Source of the DNA: Streptomyces scopuliridis RB72
GTDB lineage: Bacteria > Actinomycetota > Actinomycetes > Streptomycetales > Streptomycetaceae
Assembly: GCF_000718095.1 (NCBI RefSeq)
Contig: NZ_JOEI01000014.1
Coordinates: 1-64,000 of the forward strand
DNA: 64,000 bases
Reading direction: 5' to 3'
Below are positions 43,532 to 51,469 of the stretch, one piece after another. The notes under the pieces are model-generated. The model worked only from the letters and a program-made list of their open reading frames with translations. It had not been told where the DNA came from and did no database searches. Numbering within the stretch: the stretch's first letter is position 1; the number at the start of each line of letters is the position of its first letter. The translations under genes and the position numbers were made by a program.

Positions 43532-43767
43532 GTATTGAACTGACGTGGTTCAAGAGCAGCTACAGCGGCCCGGAGGGCGGGGACTGCGTAGAGGTGGCGT
43601 GGTTCAAGAGCAGCTACAGCGGTTCTGCTGGCGGCGACTGCGTAGAGGTAGCCATCGCCCCCACCACCGTCCTCATCCGCGACTCAAAAACGGCGCAGGG
43701 CCCCATACTCCACATCCCCGCCGCCCCCTGGAACGCCTTCATCACCTTCGCGTCCCGCGGGCGTTGA
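43528..43767 (+). CDS. DUF397 protein with an internally duplicated N-terminal motif
   Basis: 79 residues, partner of the upstream XRE regulator (BldB/WhiJ-associated DUF397 family, usually 60-70 aa with one WFKSSYSG motif). Here an 18-residue unit is present twice in tandem: WFKSSYSGPEGGDCVEVA followed directly by WFKSSYSGSAGGDCVEVA, a 54-bp DNA duplication at about 43546-43653. The C-terminus IRDSKTAQGPILHIPAAPW is normal. DUF397 proteins likely modulate the XRE partner. The last 26 bp overlap the convergent ECF42 gene. Confidence 0.87.
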   Translation: MSIELTWFKSSYSGPEGGDCVEVAWFKSSYSGSAGGDCVEVAIAPTTVLIRDSKTAQGPILHIPAAPWNAFITFASRGR

Positions 43768-44890
43768 GCCGGGCGGCCTGGCGCGTCAGGTGGTCGCGTT
43801 CGGCGAGGTTGGGTGCCTTTTGGGCCGCCTCGGCGTACAGCCGTGCCGCCATCGTCAGGTCGCCGTCGCGCTCGTGGAGGTACGCCGCCACGGCGGTGTG
43901 GCGGGGCAGTGATTCGTCCAGCGCCGCGAGCGCCGCCAGGCCGGCGCGCGGGCCGTCGGCCTCGCCGACGGCGACCGCGCGGTTGAGCCGGACGACCGGG
44001 CTGTCGGTCAGGCGCGCGAGCTCGTCGTACCACTCGACGATCTGCACCCAGTCGGTCTCCTCGGCGGTGGGCGCGTCGGCGTGGAGTGCCGCGATGGCGG
44101 CCTGGGCCTGGAACTCGCCGAGCCGGTCGCGGGCGAGGGCCGCCTGAAGGATCTCGACGCCCTCGGCGATCGACCCGGTGTCCCACCGGCCTCGGTCCTG
44201 CTCGGCGAGCGGTACCAGGCTGCCGTCGGGCGCGGTCCGGGCAGCGCGCCGGGCGTGGTGGAGCAGCATGAGGGCGAGCAGCCCCGCCACCTCGGGGTGG
44301 TCGATCGCGGCCGCGAGCTGCCGGGTGAGCCGGATGGCCTCGGCGGCGAGGTCGACGTCGCCGGAGTAGCCCTCGTTGAAGACCAGGTAGAGGACGCGCA
44401 GCACGGTGGCGACGTCGCCGGGCTGGTCGAACCGTACGCCGGAGACGGTGCGCTTGGCCCGGCTGATCCGCTGCGCCATGGTCGCCTCGGGCACCAGGTA
44501 GGCCTGGGCGATCTGGCGGGTGGTCAGCCCGCCGACGGCGCGCAGCGTGAGCGCGACGGCGGACGACGGCGTCAGCGACGGGTGGGCGCACAGGAAGTAG
44601 AGCTGGAGCGTGTCGTCCACCGCGGGCGCGGGACCGGGCGCCGGCTCCTCGTCGACGAGGTCCTCACGCCGGCGGCGGGCGGTGTCCGCCCGGGTCGCGT
44701 CGAGGAACCGGCGCCAGGCCACGGTGACCAGCCAGCCCTTCGGGTCCCGTGGCCGGTCGGCCGGCCAGACGCGGACCGCCTCGACCAGCGCGTCCTGCAC
44801 GGCGTCCTCGGCCGCCGCGAAGTCGGCTCCGCGGCGGACGAGGATCCCGAGCACGCTCGGCGTGAGGCTCCGGAGCAGGACCTCGTTCAC
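43742..44890 (-). CDS. ECF42-type RNA polymerase sigma factor
   Basis: 382 residues. ECF sigma regions 2 and 4 (GADFAAAEDAVQDALVEAVR, VTVAWRRFLDATRADTARRR, GGLTTRQIAQAYLVPEATMA, RISRAKRT) are followed by a long C-terminal extension of helical/TPR-like repeats (VLRVLYLVFNEGYSGDVDLA, AAIAALHADAPTAEETDW, SPVVRLNRAVAVGEADGPRA). This architecture plus an adjacent DGPF protein defines ECF42. The usual anti-sigma factor is absent in this group; the C-terminal extension is thought to regulate it. GTG 44890 begins 1 nt after the partner's stop, indicating coupled translation. Confidence 0.9.
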   Translation of the reverse strand: MNEVLLRSLTPSVLGILVRRGADFAAAEDAVQDALVEAVRVWPADRPRDPKGWLVTVAWRRFLDATRADTARRRREDLVDEEPAPGPAPAVDDTLQLYFLCAHPSLTPSSAVALTLRAVGGLTTRQIAQAYLVPEATMAQRISRAKRTVSGVRFDQPGDVATVLRVLYLVFNEGYSGDVDLAAEAIRLTRQLAAAIDHPEVAGLLALMLLHHARRAARTAPDGSLVPLAEQDRGRWDTGSIAEGVEILQAALARDRLGEFQAQAAIAALHADAPTAEETDWVQIVEWYDELARLTDSPVVRLNRAVAVGEADGPRAGLAALAALDESLPRHTAVAAYLHERDGDLTMAARLYAEAAQKAPNLAERDHLTRQAARLNARGTRR

Positions 44891-44891
44891 T

Positions 44892-45305
44892 TCAGTGGCA
44901 CTCCGTGATGGTGGGCTGCGCGCCCAGGAACGGGCGCAGCTCCAGCCACTCGTGGATCGGCTTCCCGCCCGCCCCGGGGGCGGCCGACAGTTCGCCGGCC
45001 AGCTCGACGGCGCGCTCGTAGCTGTCGACGTCGATCACCATCCAGCCGGCGATGAGGTCCTTGGTCTCGGCGAACGGGCCGTCGGTGACCGGCGGGCGAC
45101 CCTCGCCGTCGTACCGGACGAACGTCCCCTCGGGGGCGAGCGCCTGACCGTCGACGAACTCGCCGGTCCCCTCAAGCCGGGCCGCGAAATCCTGCATGTA
45201 CTGGACGTGGGCCGAGATCTCCTCCGGGGTCCACTGGTCCATGGGGACGTCGTTGACCGCGGCCGGGGCGCCGCGGTAGTGCTTGAGCAGCAGGTACTTG
45301 GCCAT
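44892..45305 (-). CDS. YCII/DGPF-domain protein, partner of the ECF42 sigma factor
   Basis: 137 residues of the YCII-related family. The naming motif is present as VTDGPFAETKDLIAGWMVID, preceded by the MAKYLLLKHYRGAP strand and followed by a Glu-rich ELAGELSAAPGAGG. Function is unknown, but DGPF genes are the hallmark neighbours of ECF42 sigma genes and are probably their targets. Located upstream of and coupled to the sigma gene. ATG 45305 has GAGGAGAAGC upstream. Confidence 0.9.
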   Translation of the reverse strand: MAKYLLLKHYRGAPAAVNDVPMDQWTPEEISAHVQYMQDFAARLEGTGEFVDGQALAPEGTFVRYDGEGRPPVTDGPFAETKDLIAGWMVIDVDSYERAVELAGELSAAPGAGGKPIHEWLELRPFLGAQPTITECH

Positions 45306-45441
45306 GGTGCTTCTCCTCGGTGCTGGTGCGACCCATTGTGGTCGCGTTCACTGCGGGGACGGAGCCAGGCACGGGTTCTCGACATCGCCGTCCAAGATTT
45401 TTTGGACTGAGGAGGACGCCTTCGCGCCTCGCAGCACATCG

Positions 45442-46461
45442 TCACCGCGCGAGGACCCGCCGGAGCCAGCGGATCCGGGCGTCGCGTGCGTCCTGGCTGA
45501 GCGCGGCCCGTGGTGCCAGGCTGTCGAAGCCGTGGTAGGCGCCGGGCCATACATGTAGTTCGGCCTGGCCGCCGGCCTGCCAGATCGCGTTCGCGTAGGC
45601 CACGTCCTCGTCCCGGAACATCTCGGCCGATCCGACCTCGATATACGCCGGGGGGAGTCCGGAAAGGTCCGTGGCACGGGAGGGGGCCGCGTAGGGCGCC
45701 AGGTCCGCGGCGCCGTAGCGCTCGCCCAGCAGTGCCTTCCACGCGGTCGCGTTGGAGGTGCGGTCCCACGTACCGAGGCCCGTCATCTGATGACTGGAGA
45801 AGGTGATGTCGCGGTCGTCGAGCATCGGGCACAGCAGCAGTTGTCCCAGTGGCCGGGGGCCGCCACGGTCACGGGTCAGCAGGGCGAGGGCCGCGGCGAG
45901 GCCGCCGCCGGCGCTTTTGCCTCCGATGATGACGCGGTCCGCGTCGATGTCCAGTTCGGCCGCGTGCCCGGCCGCCCAGACGAGTCCGGCGTAGCAGTCC
46001 TCCAGCGGTCCCGGGTACCGCGTCCTCGGTGCCAGCCGGTATTCGACCGAGATGACGGCCAGTTCCAGCGGGAGGGCCCACTCGCTAAGGATCCGCGGAA
46101 GCACGGACCACGCGTTACCCATAATCATTGCTCCGCCGTGCATGTAGTACAGCAGCGGCAGCGGCCCCGTGAGGCCGGCGGGCCGCGCGCTCACGAGCGT
46201 GACGTCCGGCCCGTCCGGCGGTCCCGGCACACAGAGCTCCGCCACCTCGAAACGGCCGTCGGCACGCAGGTCCTCGGCCGTCGGCCTGGGCCGGGCCGCG
46301 GCGTCCCGCTCCTGCCGGGCCGCGAGATTGCGCGGGGTGACCGACTCCCTCGGCTCCTTGCCCATGGCCGTGAGCGCGACACTCAGTTCGGGGTCGAAGG
46401 GAGGCACCACCCTCGGCGTCGGGACACAGCCCGACGCCGACGGCGCGCGACGGACACTCAT
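45442..46461 (-). CDS. Alpha/beta hydrolase (hormone-sensitive-lipase-type esterase)
   Basis: 339 residues. HSL-family features: oxyanion motif YYMHGGAMIMG, nucleophile elbow IIGGKSAGGGLAAA (Ser in GKSAG), acid residue around EVGSAEMFRDED and catalytic His in WPGAYHGFDSLAP. Cytoplasmic, no signal. ATG 46461 is chosen for the GGGAGG site 7 nt upstream; a longer frame reaches 46545 without a ribosome site. Divergent from the SDR gene, sharing a promoter region that holds a TGGACT-N4-AGTCCA palindrome. Substrate unknown. Confidence 0.85.
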   Translation of the reverse strand: MSVRRAPSASGCVPTPRVVPPFDPELSVALTAMGKEPRESVTPRNLAARQERDAAARPRPTAEDLRADGRFEVAELCVPGPPDGPDVTLVSARPAGLTGPLPLLYYMHGGAMIMGNAWSVLPRILSEWALPLELAVISVEYRLAPRTRYPGPLEDCYAGLVWAAGHAAELDIDADRVIIGGKSAGGGLAAALALLTRDRGGPRPLGQLLLCPMLDDRDITFSSHQMTGLGTWDRTSNATAWKALLGERYGAADLAPYAAPSRATDLSGLPPAYIEVGSAEMFRDEDVAYANAIWQAGGQAELHVWPGAYHGFDSLAPRAALSQDARDARIRWLRRVLAR

Positions 46462-46603
46462 GGCCTGCCTCCCGGTCGAAACGGCTCGGCAGCGCATCGG
46501 CGCACCTGGGGCAGCACTCGCGCGAGATCCATACGGCGCAGCCAATCACTCCGCCCGGCGGCACGGCCACTCAAACCCGGACCACAGGTCGCGACCCGCA
46601 CTT

Positions 46604-46621
46604 TTGGACTTGCGAGTCCAA
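46604..46621. promoter_or_regulatory. TetR-type operator upstream of the SDR and esterase genes
   Basis: TTGGACTTGCGAGTCCAA is palindromic at 16 of 18 positions and lies between the divergent esterase and SDR genes. Its core TGGACT-N4-AGTCCA is identical to that of the larger palindrome in front of the nearby TetR gene, so the same repressor probably binds both. Confidence 0.65.
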
Positions 46622-46737
46622 TTTCATCGTCGCACAGTGGCACCGCACCCTGGCTGTCCAGGGCCCCGTCCGGTCGAAGGCGGCATGCGGTTCGGCCGTT
46701 CGGGTTCACGGTGGAGAACCAAGCAACGGAGTGGACC

Positions 46738-47502
46738 ATGTCGATGCGACTTGAGGGCAAGACCGCCCTGGTGACCGGAGCGACCAGCAACATCGGGCGT
46801 GCGATCGCGGAGGCCTTCGCCGCCGAGGGGGCGTACGTCGTCGTCTCGGGACGCAGTGCCGATCGCGGCAAAGAGGTCGTCGACGGGATCCGCTCGCGGG
46901 GCGGCCGCGCCGACTTCGTGCAGGCCGACCTGGACGGAAGCGCCGCCGCCTCGCAGGCGCTGGCCCAGCAGGCGACGCAGGTCCTCGGCGGCCGTATCGA
47001 CGTTCTGGTCAACAACGCCGGCATCTTCCCCGGCGACACCACGGCGGACACCGACGAGAAAACCTTCGACCAGGTCTACGCGGTCAACGTGAAGGCTCCG
47101 TTCTTCCTGACCGCGGCCGTCGCACCCACGATGGTGGAGGCCGGCGGCGGAGCGATCATCAACCTGGGCTCCTGGATCGCGCGCTTGGGCATTCCGGTCG
47201 GCGCCCTCTACAGCTCCACCAAGGGGGCCGTGGAGACCCTGACCCGGGCCTGGGCGGCGGAGTTCGGGTCGCAAGGTGTTCGGGTGAACGCGATCTCCCC
47301 AGGCGTGGTGCAGACGCCCGCACCCGGAGAGGTCCACACCGGCGAGATCATGATGAAGGGCACCCCCGCGGGCCGGACCGGCACCCCCGACGCCATCGCG
47401 AACGCCGCGGTGTATCTGGCCGGCGACGAGTCCTCATTCGTGCACGGCATCGTGCTCGACGTCGACGGCGGCCGTACCACCGCCGCCGTGATCGCCGGCT
47501 GA
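46738..47502 (+). CDS. Short-chain dehydrogenase/reductase (SDR) oxidoreductase
   Basis: NAD(P)-dependent classical SDR, 254 residues: cofactor motif TGATSNIGRAIA (about 14-25), NNAG at about 90-93, catalytic Ser in NLGSWIARLG, and Tyr/Lys in ALYSSTKGAVETL. The GVRVNAISPGVVQTP and GIVLDVDGGRTT boxes are normal for FabG-like enzymes. ATG 46738 has acggag 5 nt upstream. Likely repressed by the TetR protein encoded 175 bp downstream on the other strand, through the palindrome at 46604. Substrate unknown. Confidence 0.9.
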   Translation: MSMRLEGKTALVTGATSNIGRAIAEAFAAEGAYVVVSGRSADRGKEVVDGIRSRGGRADFVQADLDGSAAASQALAQQATQVLGGRIDVLVNNAGIFPGDTTADTDEKTFDQVYAVNVKAPFFLTAAVAPTMVEAGGGAIINLGSWIARLGIPVGALYSSTKGAVETLTRAWAAEFGSQGVRVNAISPGVVQTPAPGEVHTGEIMMKGTPAGRTGTPDAIANAAVYLAGDESSFVHGIVLDVDGGRTTAAVIAG

Positions 47503-47676
47503 CGCACGGCACCGGCCCCGGGAGCGCCCAGGGGCGGGTGGATTCGGTGAAGCAGCCCGCCCCCCGTTCTCATGTCCGGACCCGGACGTGCCGCGCGCAG
47601 GGCCGGTGCACCGTGGCTGGGCATGATCGGCGCGCCCGGCCTGAGGGGTTGCGCGCGTGAATCGGCCGACGCCGGC

Positions 47677-48285
47677 TCACGCCACGGCGCTGCCCGCGCG
47701 GCGCAGGTCCGCGATCCCTTGATCGAGAGCGACACGCAAGTGCGTGGACCGACCCGTCGACAGCAGGATCGACACGCCCCCCTGGATCGCGGCCAGAAGC
47801 GCCGCGGCCCTCACGTCCACATCGAGTTCGGCGGGAAGCCTGCCCGTCGCCTGCAGCCGCCGGATGCCCACCGCCAGGCTCTCCTGCCAGCGGCGTAGCA
47901 GCTCGATCACGATCGCCCGTGCCCCGGGAGTCGAACGCCCGACCTGAAGGAACAGCGCCCCCAGCGGACACTGGTCCCCCTGTTCCTCGTAGCGCTTGAT
48001 CACCGCGTCACGCCAACGCTCCCAAGCCTCCCACGAGTCAAGGCGGCCCAGATAAGGCTGCTGGTCTTCCAGGACTTGATCCGCCTCGAACTGGGCCACC
48101 GCGACGAGCAGTTCGTCCTTGCCGGCTGGGAAGTAGTGGAACAGTTGGCTCTTGCTGGTGCGAGTCCGCGCCATGATGTCGTCCAGCGTCGCCGAGCCGA
48201 CGCCCTTCTCCCGTAGCACCGCCGCAGCCCCCTCGACGATGCGGCTCCGCGTCGCCTTCCCCTTCGCCGTCAGCTCCCCGGGCAT
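47677..48285 (-). CDS. TetR/AcrR-family transcriptional repressor
   Basis: 202 residues. N-terminal helix-turn-helix TRSRIVEGAAAVLREKGVGS with LDDIMARTRTSKSQLFHYFP, then a helical ligand domain containing QCPLGALFLQVGRSTPGARA, as in the TetR_C_16/YxaF group. ATG 48285 follows GGGAGG. A 28-bp perfect palindrome lies directly in front, pointing to autorepression, and a related site controls the adjacent SDR gene. The inducer is unknown; the SDR substrate is an obvious candidate. Confidence 0.9.
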   Translation of the reverse strand: MPGELTAKGKATRSRIVEGAAAVLREKGVGSATLDDIMARTRTSKSQLFHYFPAGKDELLVAVAQFEADQVLEDQQPYLGRLDSWEAWERWRDAVIKRYEEQGDQCPLGALFLQVGRSTPGARAIVIELLRRWQESLAVGIRRLQATGRLPAELDVDVRAAALLAAIQGGVSILLSTGRSTHLRVALDQGIADLRRAGSAVA

Positions 48286-48296
48286 GGCCCGCCTCC

Positions 48297-48324
48297 CTAT
48301 AATGGACTGCACAGTCCATTATAG
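48297..48324. promoter_or_regulatory. 28-bp perfect palindrome, autoregulatory TetR operator
   Basis: CTATAATGGACTG and its exact complement CAGTCCATTATAG flank a 2-bp centre, starting 12 bp before the tetR start codon. The AT-rich TATAAT arms can serve as -10 elements, so bound repressor would block RNA polymerase directly. Confidence 0.85.
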
Positions 48325-48381
48325 TCCGGCTTCGCGCACCTTGTGCATAGTGTCCCCGGCCACGACTTCGAAGGCCCGCGA

Positions 48382-49233
48382 TCAGCCACGGGTATCCAGC
48401 CCGTAGCGATCGAGCGCTGCTCGCATCTGGCTGAGCCACTCTGTGCCGAGCCGGCGCCCGTTGGGGAGTTGGTCGCCTCGATCCCAGCGCCACGTTGTGA
48501 TCATCGCCAGCACGAGGATCCTGCACTCGCGTAGCAAGCCTTGGTTGACACCCGGATAGTGCTCGCTGACTTCTTCGGGCGCATGGGCGAGGTCGAATTC
48601 GACAGGTCCACGGCAGCACGTCTCGAAGTCTATGAACAGCAGCCCGTTCTTCGTGGTCAGCACGTTGCCCGGGTGCGGCTCGCCGTGCAGTAGCTGCTCG
48701 GCTCCGCCGCTCTCACCGATGGCTCGTCTCAGGCTTTGTAACGTGTTGCCGAGAAGCTCCCGGTCCGCGTCGGCGAGCGCCGGCGTACGGTCGCGGCTTG
48801 CCACGAGCTGTTGGGCCTGCTCGACTCGATCCGTGAAATGCGGCGTGGGGATATCGAGCTTGCGCATGCCGGCATGCAGCCGCTTGAGCGCATTGGCGTA
48901 GTCCGCTGGTAAGACCTCTTGAGGTGTCGCAGGTTCGTAGTAGGTCCATAGCGTGACCACATAGCCATCACGCTCATAGACGCGCGGCTCCACTTGAGGG
49001 TCAAGAGCAGCCACCGGGCTCCCGGATTCGGCAAGCCGTTGAGCAAGCTCGATTTCGAACTGTGCGACCTGGTGCGCTACAGGTGCCACGCGGGCCAGTA
49101 CGTCACAAGGCAGCAGACGCAGACTGAGCTTGTTCGAGTCATGAAGAACGATCGCGTCGTCGACTGTCAGGCCAAGTGATGAGGCGGTCGACATGGCTGC
49201 GGCTACTGCACGCGGGACCTCCGATGCCTGCAT
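48382..49233 (-). CDS. Aminoglycoside-phosphotransferase-family kinase (APH fold), with a TTA codon
   Basis: 283 residues with a protein-kinase-like fold: LHGEPHPGNVLTTKNGLLFI carries the catalytic loop (Glu in place of the usual Asp after HG) and IDFETCCRGPVEFDLA the metal-binding DFE. Members phosphorylate small molecules such as aminoglycosides, choline or homoserine; the substrate here is unknown. A TTA leucine codon at 48910-48912 (EVLPADY) makes translation depend on the bldA tRNA. Base composition is clearly less GC-rich than neighbours, suggesting horizontal acquisition. The HGE replacement weakens any activity claim. ATG 49233 has GGGAG very close upstream. Confidence 0.78.
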   Translation of the reverse strand: MQASEVPRAVAAAMSTASSLGLTVDDAIVLHDSNKLSLRLLPCDVLARVAPVAHQVAQFEIELAQRLAESGSPVAALDPQVEPRVYERDGYVVTLWTYYEPATPQEVLPADYANALKRLHAGMRKLDIPTPHFTDRVEQAQQLVASRDRTPALADADRELLGNTLQSLRRAIGESGGAEQLLHGEPHPGNVLTTKNGLLFIDFETCCRGPVEFDLAHAPEEVSEHYPGVNQGLLRECRILVLAMITTWRWDRGDQLPNGRRLGTEWLSQMRAALDRYGLDTRG

Positions 49234-49479
49234 CGTCTCCCGGCCCCCTCTCCATTGAGCGCTGCCGTACTCCCCAAGCGGTGCAATCTGGGGCACCGTA
49301 TCAAGTTGTCGGCAGAGAGCCGCGGTTGAGCCTGAGGGGCCTCGCGTTTTCCGGACAGTCGTCTGCCCGTTGATTTCACGCCCGTGACTCAACCGCGCCC
49401 ACGACCACGCGTTCCTTCCTGGACGTCGGTCGCCCCGCGCCGATGGGGTCGCTTGTCCAAGCCTTCGACTCATCCAGCG

Positions 49480-50095
49480 TTCCGGCGACCTACCGGCTCT
49501 GGCGGGACGTGGGGCTGCCGACGGGCCCGCTTCACCTCGCGGTCGATGGCCGAGGCGTCGGCGACCGGCCCGATGTGGCCGATCTTGTCGGGATTGATCA
49601 CCCCGCGGACGGTCTGGATCCGCCCGTCGAGCACATCGAGGGCCATGATGTGGAGCACCTTGCCGTCCCGGTCGCGGAAGATCGCGCCGGGCTGGCCGTT
49701 GATCTCGTGCGGCTCGAACGACACGTCGATCCGGATCAGCAACGGGAAGACCGTGCCCAGCACCCGGGCAGCAGCAGCGCCGCCATCGACACCGAGTCGG
49801 CCAGCTCCACCGACCGCGCCGGGTCCTGATACGGATCGCTCAGCAGCGGCTCGGGAAACCACGGCCCGGCATACTCCTCCCGCCGCACCCGCGCGGAACG
49901 CAGTACATCGATCGAGATCCGTGTCACCGCGGCCGACAGATAGGCCTTGGTCGACGTGGGCCGGGTCGCCGAGCCGTCGAAGCGCAGCCATGTCTCCTGC
50001 ACCGCGTCCTCGGCCTCACCCACACTGCCCAGAATCCGATAGGCGATCGAGAACAGCAGCGACCGCAGCTCCTCGAACTCCTCGACCTTGCTCAC
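49480..50095 (-). pseudogene. ECF41 (SigJ-like) sigma factor pseudogene, internally deleted and frameshifted
   Basis: From GTG 50095 the frame reads a normal ECF41 region 2 (FEELRSLLFSIAYRILGSVG, AEDAVQETWLRFDG, TKAYLSAAVTRISIDVLRSA) to about residue 107 (ADSVSMAALLL) and then loses similarity. A different frame near 49740 resumes with the C-terminal SnoaL-like part (QPGAIFRDRDGKVLHIMALD, GRIQTVRGVINPDKIGHIGP). The region 4 helix-turn-helix and much of the SnoaL domain, roughly 130-150 codons, are missing. It cannot make a functional sigma factor. Confidence 0.85.
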
Positions 50096-50143
50096 GCCGG
50101 ATCCCCTCCCTCTGAAGCCTTCCCACTCGGCCGTACTCGCCGC

Positions 50144-50209
50144 TCAGTGGAACTGCCCGGGCTCGTAGTCGCCGGCCGGCTGCCGGGTGATGACATTCAG
50201 CCGGCCGAG
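50144..50209 (-). pseudogene. C-terminal fragment of a carboxymuconolactone-decarboxylase-family gene
   Basis: Just upstream of the ECF41 relic on the same strand, about 20 codons read RLNVITRQPAGDYEPGQFH then stop, matching the C-terminus typical of CMD/AhpD-like proteins (R-Q-x-P-G-x-Y-x-P). Genes of this family are the standard partner of ECF41 sigma genes. The rest of the gene is gone, replaced by an opposite-strand AraC fragment. Confidence 0.5.
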
Positions 50210-50467
50210 CGCGCCCATATGTCGCCGCGCACGTTCGCCCGCCGCTTCCAGCAGGAGACGGGGACCACCCCGTACCGCTGGCTGCTGCGCCAGCGGGTGC
50301 TGCTGGCGCAGGAGTTGCTGAAGGCGACGGACGAGACGGTGGACAGCGTCGCCGGCCGGGCCGGGTTCGGGAACTCGGCCGGGCTGCGCCATCACTTCCT
50401 GCGGACGCTCGGGACGACCCCGAACGCGTACCGCCGTACGTTCCAGGGCCCCTCGCACGCCGCGTGA
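50171..50467 (+). pseudogene. Truncated AraC/GlxA-family regulator (C-terminal DNA-binding domain only)
   Basis: About 90 codons encode most of an AraC-type domain: RAHMSPRTFARRFQQETGTT, PYRWLLRQRVLLAQELLKAT, VDSVAGRAGFGNSAGLRHHF and GTTPNAYRRTF. The sequence resembles GlxA-type regulators, which normally carry about 200 residues of DJ-1/PfpI domain before this point; that part and the first helix are missing. No start codon with a ribosome site precedes the fragment. It could be what remains of nrdS, the AraC-like gene expected downstream of nrdB. Confidence 0.75.
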
Positions 50468-50499
50468 GGCCCCGGACCTCATCCAGAAGACGTGACTAC

Positions 50500-51237
50500 T
50501 CAGATGCCGCAGCTCGGCGCCGACCAGAAGCGGCTCGGCCGGTGGTCGACATGCGCGTGGTCGTCGTGGCCCGGGTAGCCGGGGCCGAGGATCCCGTTGA
50601 AGCCGTGGTTACGGGCCGTCTGTGCCAGCGTGCAGAGCGAGTGCGGTCCCGAGCCGAGGTCGGCCGCGTCCCCGTACAGATGGCGGCTGCCCGCCGCCCC
50701 GCCGACCGCGTTGTTGCACGCCGTTGAGCGGAAGCCGCTGGTGACCCGGAGCGGCTGGTCGCCCAGCGCGTGCCGCATCGCCTCCAGCTTCCACATCGTG
50801 CGCAGGGCGTTGGACTTGGCGGTGGCCGCGTCGACCGCGCCGCCCGCCCATGTGCTGTTGCAGGTGTTCAGCTCGGCGTAGCTGAAGTGGATCGGGGTGC
50901 AGTCGTCGTCCTGGAGCTCGTAGAGCTTGCTGAAGGTCGCGGGGCCCGCGACCCCGTCGGCCGCCAGCCCGTACGCGGACTGGAAGCGCTTCACCGCGGC
51001 GGTGGTCGCTGGGCCGTACGAGCCGTCGATGGCGAGTACGGCGCCGGTGCCCGGATAGCCGGCCACCCGGATCTGGAGCTGGGTGACATCGACGCCCGAG
51101 GCGCCCTGCGAGAGAGTGCGGGACCACGTGTAGCAGCCGTCGGCGTGCGCCGTACCGGCCGTGGCGAGCGCTCCGGCCCAGGCGAAAGACATGACCATGA
51201 CAAGACTGAGCAACAGTCGGGCGGTTCGTCTGAGCAT
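50500..51237 (-). CDS. Secreted D-alanyl-D-alanine carboxypeptidase-like M15 peptidase with peptidoglycan-binding domain
   Basis: 245 residues: Sec signal peptide (RTARLLLSLVMVMSFAWAGA, cleavage after TAHA), a PG_binding_1 domain (VTQLQIRVAGYPGTG, AIDGSYGPATTAAVKRFQSA, ADGVAGPATFSKLYEL), and a C-terminal M15A zinc peptidase fold with SRHLYGDAADLG (zinc His and Asp) and HDDHAHVDHR (zinc His). Six or more cysteines suggest extracellular disulfides. It probably trims peptidoglycan peptides in the cell wall. ATG 51237 has GGGAG upstream. It follows the pseudogene scar and marks the return to core synteny. Confidence 0.88.
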   Translation of the reverse strand: MLRRTARLLLSLVMVMSFAWAGALATAGTAHADGCYTWSRTLSQGASGVDVTQLQIRVAGYPGTGAVLAIDGSYGPATTAAVKRFQSAYGLAADGVAGPATFSKLYELQDDDCTPIHFSYAELNTCNSTWAGGAVDAATAKSNALRTMWKLEAMRHALGDQPLRVTSGFRSTACNNAVGGAAGSRHLYGDAADLGSGPHSLCTLAQTARNHGFNGILGPGYPGHDDHAHVDHRPSRFWSAPSCGI

Positions 51238-51469
51238 CGGATCTCCCTCGAACGGAGCGGAAACGGGGCTGGGTTGTACGCAGAGATTGGCGTACGGGTC
51301 GACGCGCGTCAACCGGTCCCCACCACGGTGGAACGCAAATGAAGGAGCACCAATCCGGATGTGGAGATTCCGCGAACGAACCAACCGCGACCACTACGCG
51401 GAGATCTACCCGGCCGAGTTCGCCATCCCCCCGAATGGCGGCTCATGATCGAGGAGGTCCGCACCCCCC

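Noticed and set aside
50147..50467. Intact small AraC regulator of about 106 aa starting at 50147
   Set aside because: The first 25 residues do not match the family, there is no ribosome site, and the region overlaps the tail of a decarboxylase-family relic on the other strand, so it is a fragment.
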